DNA of 9,746 nucleotides from JADMII01 sp036278595. Its GTDB lineage: Bacteria > Chloroflexota > Dehalococcoidia > DSTF01 > JACRBR01. A program made the translations under genes and the position numbers. The first letter of the stretch is position 1; the number at the start of each line of letters is the position of its first letter. Below the pieces are notes generated by a model that saw only the letters and a list, made by a program, of their open reading frames with translations, did no database searches and was not told the origin of the DNA. The stretch covers positions 1 through 9,746 of the forward strand of contig DASUKS010000214.1 in the NCBI GenBank assembly GCA_036278595.1, written 5' to 3'. Shown in pieces: positions 6,052 to 9,746 of the stretch.

Positions 6052-6066
6052 CTCGCGGGGATTTTA
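6052..6066 (-). promoter_or_regulatory. Possible -10 element of the nucleoside hydrolase gene (leaderless start)
   Basis: On the minus strand TAAAAT (6066-6061) lies 9 bases before the ATG, within one of the few AT-rich spots in the window. If it is a -10 box, transcription would start almost at the start codon, which would fit the lack of a Shine-Dalgarno sequence. No matching -35 box is evident, so this is tentative. Confidence 0.25.
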
Positions 6067-6097
6067 TCCATAGATCGCCACAGAAGGGCACAGATGA

Positions 6098-6174
6098 GGA
6101 GCGAGGGGAGAGGAGCGAGGAGCGAGAGGGGCGGGAGTTGCACAGCAGACAGCAGACATCGGATAGCAGAGGCT
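6098..6174. repeat. Long heptamer array joining two families in phase (GGAGCGA and AGACAGC)
   Basis: Eleven successive 7-base units. GGAGCGA occurs exactly at 6098, 6112 and 6119, with GGGGAGA between. After two degenerate units the sequence changes, without loss of phase, to the CAGCAGAC family (GCACAGC at 6140, AGACAGC at 6147, AGACATC at 6154, GGATAGC at 6161, AGAGGCT at 6168). The array fills the gap between the nucleoside hydrolase start and the end of the propeller lipoprotein gene. Just before it, 6075-6095 contains CACAGAAGGGCACAGATGA, another short repeat-like stretch. Confidence 0.75.
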
Positions 6175-6184
6175 GCTGGCGGGC
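6165..6184. repeat. Direct repeat, copy 1 (flanking the propeller lipoprotein gene)
   Basis: AGCAGAGGCT, three variable bases, then GGCGGGC. The same pattern in the same orientation occurs at 8273-8292, with 17 of 20 bases identical. The two copies bracket the propeller lipoprotein gene. Confidence 0.5.
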
Positions 6185-6234
6185 TGATCGCGTAGCGGAT
6201 GGGTGCGGGCGACCGTCGGGCGTCCCACGTATGG

Positions 6235-8193
6235 CTATCGTGCGGGCGGCGGACGCTCGTACTCCTGCCAGGAGCCTCGCGGGAGTGTGGTGACGGGACC
6301 GAGTTGCGAGAGGTCGGCCGAAGGCGGGTCGAACCCGGTGAGCACCTCATCGGTGGCTTTGATCGCGATCGCCCAGAAGGTGTGGTAGGTGCGGCCTTCG
6401 TCGATCGGCGGGGTTGCGTTGACGAATGTGCCGCGCGCGACGAAGGTCCACGCGTCTGAGTCGATCGACAGGCACGGCCCGAACGGGCTCGTCTCGGGGG
6501 AGTTGATGAACATCGCGACGGCCGCGACGGCGGCGCTACTCACGCGCTCCACCGACTCGATCTGGACCAGCGAGGCCGTGTCGGTCCCGGATGAGAACGC
6601 GAGACGGAGCGCGTCGTCCGCGGTGTCGATGCGGTTGAGCGCGGATGGCGTCGCGCAGGGTACCGGCGTATCGACCGGCGATGCGGACACAGGAGGTGCT
6701 GCTGGTGAGGCGGGCTTGCCTGCGGGGCGATACCACGCGAGCGACGCTTGCCACGAGATGGTGCCGTAGTAGCCGAGTCCCGGATCGGCGTTCGGCTTGA
6801 TGAGAGGGACGTCGAAGCCGTCGAGCACTTCGTGCTGGTGCGAGCCGTCGGCGTCCATGAGCCAGAGGGAGGCGTGGTCCTGGGCGTCCATGCGGACGAA
6901 GAGGATCTGGGTGCCGTCGGGCGACCACTGCGGGTACTCATCGCGGTACGCGGGGTCATCCGTAAGTTGCGTCGAGCGCCAGGTGCAATTGGTTAGCGTC
7001 GGCGGGTCTCCGCACTTCTGCGTGCTGAGGTCGACGGTCCAGATCGTGCGCTGCATGAGCGCCTGCTTCGTCGCGTCGGCGGCGGTGAGTGCCGGGGTGT
7101 CGGGCATCGCGCTGTAGGCGATGATCCGGCGGTCCGGGGCGACATCGGGCTGGATCGCCGCCACGGACGGACCGGTGAGGTCGAACACCGTCCCGGACGC
7201 CCACGAGAGTCCGGCGATGCGCTTGTGCGTCCACGTCTCGCGGCCTGCGCCGTCGGTGACGGCATAGAGCGCGACGTTCTCGGTGGAGCGCAGCGACGGG
7301 TCGAGGAGGATCATCGGGTCGGCGGGGCTGATCGTGATGGGCTGCGTCGGGATAAAGTGGATGGTGGGGTACAGCGGGTCGTCTTCCACCACGCTGTTGG
7401 TGAAGGGGTTGAGCAGCATCAGCTCGACGCCGTCCGAGATCGCGATGCTGAACCCTGGGTCCCGATAGAAGAAGAGGCCGCCGTGGCTCCAGTGGACGAG
7501 GCCGATGCCGTCGCGCGGCGGCGCGTCTTCGACATACATCTCCTCCGGTGGGCGGCCGCCGAACGATGTGACGCGGATCGCCTCGTAGGTGGGCGGCAGA
7601 GTGACGTTGGCGCCCTCGGGAATCGAGAATGGTATCGGACCGCGGTGCGATTCGACGTAGGCGATCCACGTGCCGTCGTCGCTCCACGTGGGGTCGGCGA
7701 GGATGCCGATCTCGTCGCTGGCCGGCTGGGCGCGCGCGATGATGGCCCGGCCGCTGCCGTCCGCGTTCTCGACGACGAGCTGGTTTGGTTGGCCGCCATC
7801 GCCGAGGGCGACGTACACGAGGCGGTCGTCCGTGGGCGACCAGACGGGTTGGCTGAAGCGGCCGTCGAGCTTGCGCTCGCCCGAGCCATCGGCGCGCATG
7901 ATGGCGGCCTGGGCGTTGGTGTAGGCGAGCAGCCACTCGCCCGACTGCGACCACTGCGGGTCGCTGTAGGCGGTGTTGCCGTAGGTGTGCGTGGTGATGC
8001 GCCGCGCCGCGCCGTCGGGGAGTTGTTTGACGTAGAGGTCACCGTCGTGGACGTAGGCGATCTTGCCGAGCGCGCTGACGGCAGGCGTGGCCGCAGGCGG
8101 CGTGCCGGCGCGCGACGCCGACGAGTTGGCGCAGGCGGCGAGCGCCAGCGGCAGGAGGAGGAGGCACATGAGGGCGAGGAGCGCGCGAGTCAC
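6235..8193 (-). CDS. Lipoprotein with TolB/PD40-type beta-propeller and unknown C-terminal domain
   Basis: A 652-residue exported protein. GTG 8193 gives a standard lipoprotein signal: VTR, a Leu-rich core, then lipobox LAAC at 18-21 with C21 as the acylated cysteine; an in-frame ATG 15 codons earlier (8238) would add a charged stretch before it. Residues about 40-490 form PD40/WD40-like blades with repeated W-S-x-x-G motifs: WSQSG near 81, WSPTDDR near 118, WSDDG near 170, WSHGG near 235 and WSPDG near 423, often followed by DADGS/NADGS turns. A Pro/Ala-rich linker (about 490-515) joins a C-terminal domain of some 130 residues that I do not recognise. TolB-like propellers bind peptides or act as protein-interaction platforms; here the protein would be anchored outside the cytoplasmic membrane. 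It is a tandem paralog of the protein encoded from 8393 on. Confidence 0.88.
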   Translation of the reverse strand: MTRALLALMCLLLLPLALAACANSSASRAGTPPAATPAVSALGKIAYVHDGDLYVKQLPDGAARRITTHTYGNTAYSDPQWSQSGEWLLAYTNAQAAIMRADGSGERKLDGRFSQPVWSPTDDRLVYVALGDGGQPNQLVVENADGSGRAIIARAQPASDEIGILADPTWSDDGTWIAYVESHRGPIPFSIPEGANVTLPPTYEAIRVTSFGGRPPEEMYVEDAPPRDGIGLVHWSHGGLFFYRDPGFSIAISDGVELMLLNPFTNSVVEDDPLYPTIHFIPTQPITISPADPMILLDPSLRSTENVALYAVTDGAGRETWTHKRIAGLSWASGTVFDLTGPSVAAIQPDVAPDRRIIAYSAMPDTPALTAADATKQALMQRTIWTVDLSTQKCGDPPTLTNCTWRSTQLTDDPAYRDEYPQWSPDGTQILFVRMDAQDHASLWLMDADGSHQHEVLDGFDVPLIKPNADPGLGYYGTISWQASLAWYRPAGKPASPAAPPVSASPVDTPVPCATPSALNRIDTADDALRLAFSSGTDTASLVQIESVERVSSAAVAAVAMFINSPETSPFGPCLSIDSDAWTFVARGTFVNATPPIDEGRTYHTFWAIAIKATDEVLTGFDPPSADLSQLGPVTTLPRGSWQEYERPPPAR

Positions 8194-8249
8194 GCGTCTA
8201 TCGTACGACGCGCGCACAAGGTGTGCGACGCACAGCAAGGGCGCGAGGG

Positions 8250-8284
8250 ACAGCAGACATCAGACAACAGACAGCAGAGGCTTT
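8250..8284. repeat. Heptamer array, ACAGCAG family
   Basis: ACAGCAG at 8250, ACATCAG at 8257, ACAACAG at 8264, ACAGCAG at 8271, then degenerate AGGCTTT at 8278. It is the same family and orientation as 6140-6174. It lies 57 bases upstream of the lipoprotein gene's start, so it may be in or near its leader. Confidence 0.75.
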
Positions 8285-8292
8285 CGGCGGGC
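8273..8292. repeat. Direct repeat, copy 2 (flanking the propeller lipoprotein gene)
   Basis: Second copy of AGCAGAGGCT-NNN-GGCGGGC, on the 5' side of the lipoprotein gene; see 6165-6184 for the first. Confidence 0.5.
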
Positions 8293-8332
8293 GTCGGTCG
8301 GTTGGGAGCGGCGTTGGTGGATCGGCGGATCA

Positions 8333-8395
8333 ACAGCAGACGACGGAGGCGAACTGTGAACTGTCGACTGTGAACTGCGAACTGTCCAGTGACTA
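8333..8395. repeat. Heptamer array joining ACAGCAG and CTGTGAA families, ending on a stop codon
   Basis: Nine units in phase: ACAGCAG at 8333, two degenerate units, then CTGTGAA at 8354, CTGTCGA at 8361, CTGTGAA at 8368, CTGCGAA at 8375, CTGTCCA at 8382 and GTGACTA at 8389. The last unit ends exactly on the stop codon (CTA 8393-8395, TAG on the minus strand) of the propeller gene that starts beyond the window. Confidence 0.75.
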
Positions 8396-9746
8396 CCCAC
8401 CCGTCGCAGCAACCGTCGCGAGGATGGCGTTGTAGGCGGCGCGGGTCTCCTGCTCGGCGGCGGTGTCGCCTTCGCGGTAGAAGGCGGTGATGAAGACGGC
8501 GCGACCGTGCCACGGGAGCAGCGTCCAGATCTCGCGGCTCGGTGTGTAGTCTCCGGTCTCGGCAGCGATGCCGAGCGGCACCTGGCGCTCGAACTCGATC
8601 TGCTGGGCATCGATGCCAGCGATCGTCAGGGTTGAGGCCGGTAGCGATCCTGACCCGCACCCGACGCAGCCGCCACCGACGCCGATGGTGTCGTTGCCGA
8701 CGTAGCAGGAGGCACCGCATCCGAAGCTCAGGGGTTCGTCGAAGATCTGCACGCCGTAGGGGTGTTCGGCGGATGGCGGGCCGAGGATGGTGCACCCTAC
8801 GCACGAGTAATACAAGTGTCCGGCCGGGTGGTCGGTCCAGTCCGCCGGGTAGCGCAGGCTGAGGCCGAGCGAGGGGAGCGAGAGGGTGTGCGTGAGCGCA
8901 CTCGTGTCCGGCGTGGCGGTAGCGCTTGCGTCGGGGTTCGTGCTGCGCGCGGGCGGGGACGGCGGGCGCCACCACGCGACGGTGTTCTGCCACGAGATCG
9001 TGCCGTAATAGCCGAACCACCGCTGATCCGGCGCGGGAAACGCGGGCACGTCGAAGCCGTCGAGCACTTCGTGCTGGCCGGAACCGTCGGCGTCCATGAG
9101 CCAGAGCGAGGCGTTGTCCTGCGCGTCCATGCGCACCCAGAGGATCTGCGTGCCGTCGGCGGACCACTGCGGGTATTCGTCGCGGTAGGCGGCGTCGGAC
9201 GTCAGCGTGCGCGCGGGTGGCGTGCACCCTTCGCTCGTGCAGGTGGGCGGCGGCGGGACGGCGGGCAGTACGCCGATGCGGCGCTGCGCGAGCGCCTGCT
9301 TCGCCGCGTCGCCACCGCTGACGCCGGGCGCGTCGGGCGCGGTGACGTAGGCGAGCGCAAGGCCATCGGGCGAGATCGCGGGCTCGAGGGTCACGGTCTT
9401 TCCGGGGACGCCGAGCGGGCTTTGTCCGGTGCCGGCGCCCGTATCAAGGAGACCGACGAATTTGTTGGTCCACGTCTCGCGGCCGGAGCCGCCGGTGATC
9501 GCGAGCATCGCGTCCGGGCCGAAGTCCCAGAGGATGGGGTTCGTGAGCTCGGCGCCTTCGGTGAGCGCCTGTGCCTTCGCGTCCGGTCCGACGCCGATGC
9601 GCAGGAACTGCGCGCCGCCGGCGACGTCGGCGGTGAAGCCGGGCGGCGTATAGAAGACGATGTCCGCGCCGTCGTGCGACCAGCCGATGAGCGCCAACCC
9701 GTCGGTGGGCGGCGTGCCGGTCGTGTAGAGCTCTCGCGGCGGCGCG
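8393..9746 (-). CDS. TolB/PD40-type beta-propeller protein with Cys-rich PsbP-like C-terminal domain (partial)
   Basis: The last 450 residues of a protein whose N-terminus lies beyond the window end; the frame is open to base 9745, so TTG 9697 is not the start. The visible propeller shows WSHDG, ISPDG and WSADG blade motifs and DADGSGQHE. A Pro/Ser/Thr linker leads to a C-terminal domain of about 165 residues starting at LSLPSLGLSLRYPADW, which resembles the first strand of PsbP/Mog1-like extracytoplasmic domains, and ending AFYREGDTAAEQETRAAYNAILATV, the usual closing helix of such domains. Six cysteines lie in three close pairs (C-x2-C, C-x3-C, C-x2-C; bases 8657-8803), possibly disulfides or a metal site. 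It is paralogous to the lipoprotein at 6235-8193 in the propeller but not in the C-terminal domain. Export is inferred from that paralog; the signal peptide is not in view. Confidence 0.85.
   Translation of the reverse strand, partial: APPRELYTTGTPPTDGLALIGWSHDGADIVFYTPPGFTADVAGGAQFLRIGVGPDAKAQALTEGAELTNPILWDFGPDAMLAITGGSGRETWTNKFVGLLDTGAGTGQSPLGVPGKTVTLEPAISPDGLALAYVTAPDAPGVSGGDAAKQALAQRRIGVLPAVPPPPTCTSEGCTPPARTLTSDAAYRDEYPQWSADGTQILWVRMDAQDNASLWLMDADGSGQHEVLDGFDVPAFPAPDQRWFGYYGTISWQNTVAWWRPPSPPARSTNPDASATATPDTSALTHTLSLPSLGLSLRYPADWTDHPAGHLYYSCVGCTILGPPSAEHPYGVQIFDEPLSFGCGASCYVGNDTIGVGGGCVGCGSGSLPASTLTIAGIDAQQIEFERQVPLGIAAETGDYTPSREIWTLLPWHGRAVFITAFYREGDTAAEQETRAAYNAILATVAATGG

Noticed and set aside
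5042..6091. 349-codon minus-strand frame overlapping the nucleoside hydrolase
   Set aside because: Arg/Pro/His-rich shadow frame; the overlapping frame encodes a full nucleoside hydrolase with its metal-binding motifs.
6098..6174. CRISPR-like array
   Set aside because: Units are 7 bases long, contiguous and degenerate; there are no 20-40 base repeats with unique spacers and no cas genes.

Overview
The window is GC-rich, densely coding bacterial DNA. No rRNA, tRNA, CRISPR array, integrase or transposase is visible. The gene content fits a free-living heterotroph: two acyl-CoA dehydrogenases, a stand-alone four-helix-bundle (23S rRNA intervening-sequence type) protein, two large TolB/PD40-type propeller proteins (one a clear lipoprotein), a nucleoside hydrolase, a PfpI/DJ-1 protein and a phytoene-desaturase-like flavoprotein. 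The style suggests a high-GC Chloroflexota (Dehalococcoidia-like) or similar lineage. This is a guess from gene style, not from a marker gene.

Layout. Bases 1-208 (+) are the C-terminus of an acyl-CoA dehydrogenase. A four-helix-bundle gene follows (249-695, +), flanked by inverted heptamer-repeat arrays, and a small two-helix membrane protein (695-1084, +) starts on its stop codon. A 357-bp gap rich in heptamer repeats leads to a second acyl-CoA dehydrogenase (1442-2566, +). A strong stem-loop terminator lies at 2638-2666. Facing it on the minus strand is the 3' stump of an RDD-family membrane protein gene (2690-2770). A PfpI/DJ-1 protein (2975-3544, +) converges on a minus-strand block that runs to the window end: a propeller protein cut by the window edge (8393-9746), a propeller lipoprotein (6235-8193), a nucleoside hydrolase (5122-6051) and a phytoene-desaturase-like oxidoreductase (3621-5045).

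How genes relate. The two dehydrogenases look like the unequal subunits of a heteromeric acyl-CoA dehydrogenase whose genes usually sit side by side. Here the four-helix-bundle cassette and the membrane protein lie between them. The two propeller proteins are tandem paralogs with one near-identical stretch and unrelated C-terminal domains. I see no single pathway joining the rest.

The most unusual structure is non-coding. Nearly every longer intergenic gap holds short arrays of degenerate 7-base units, from at least four sequence families (TTGGATG-like, GGAGCGA-like, ACAGCAG-like and CTGTGAA-like). Different families sometimes join without losing the 7-base phase, and several arrays begin or end exactly at a stop codon. 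This resembles the heptameric STRR/LTRR repeats known from filamentous cyanobacteria, but with many families in under 10 kb.
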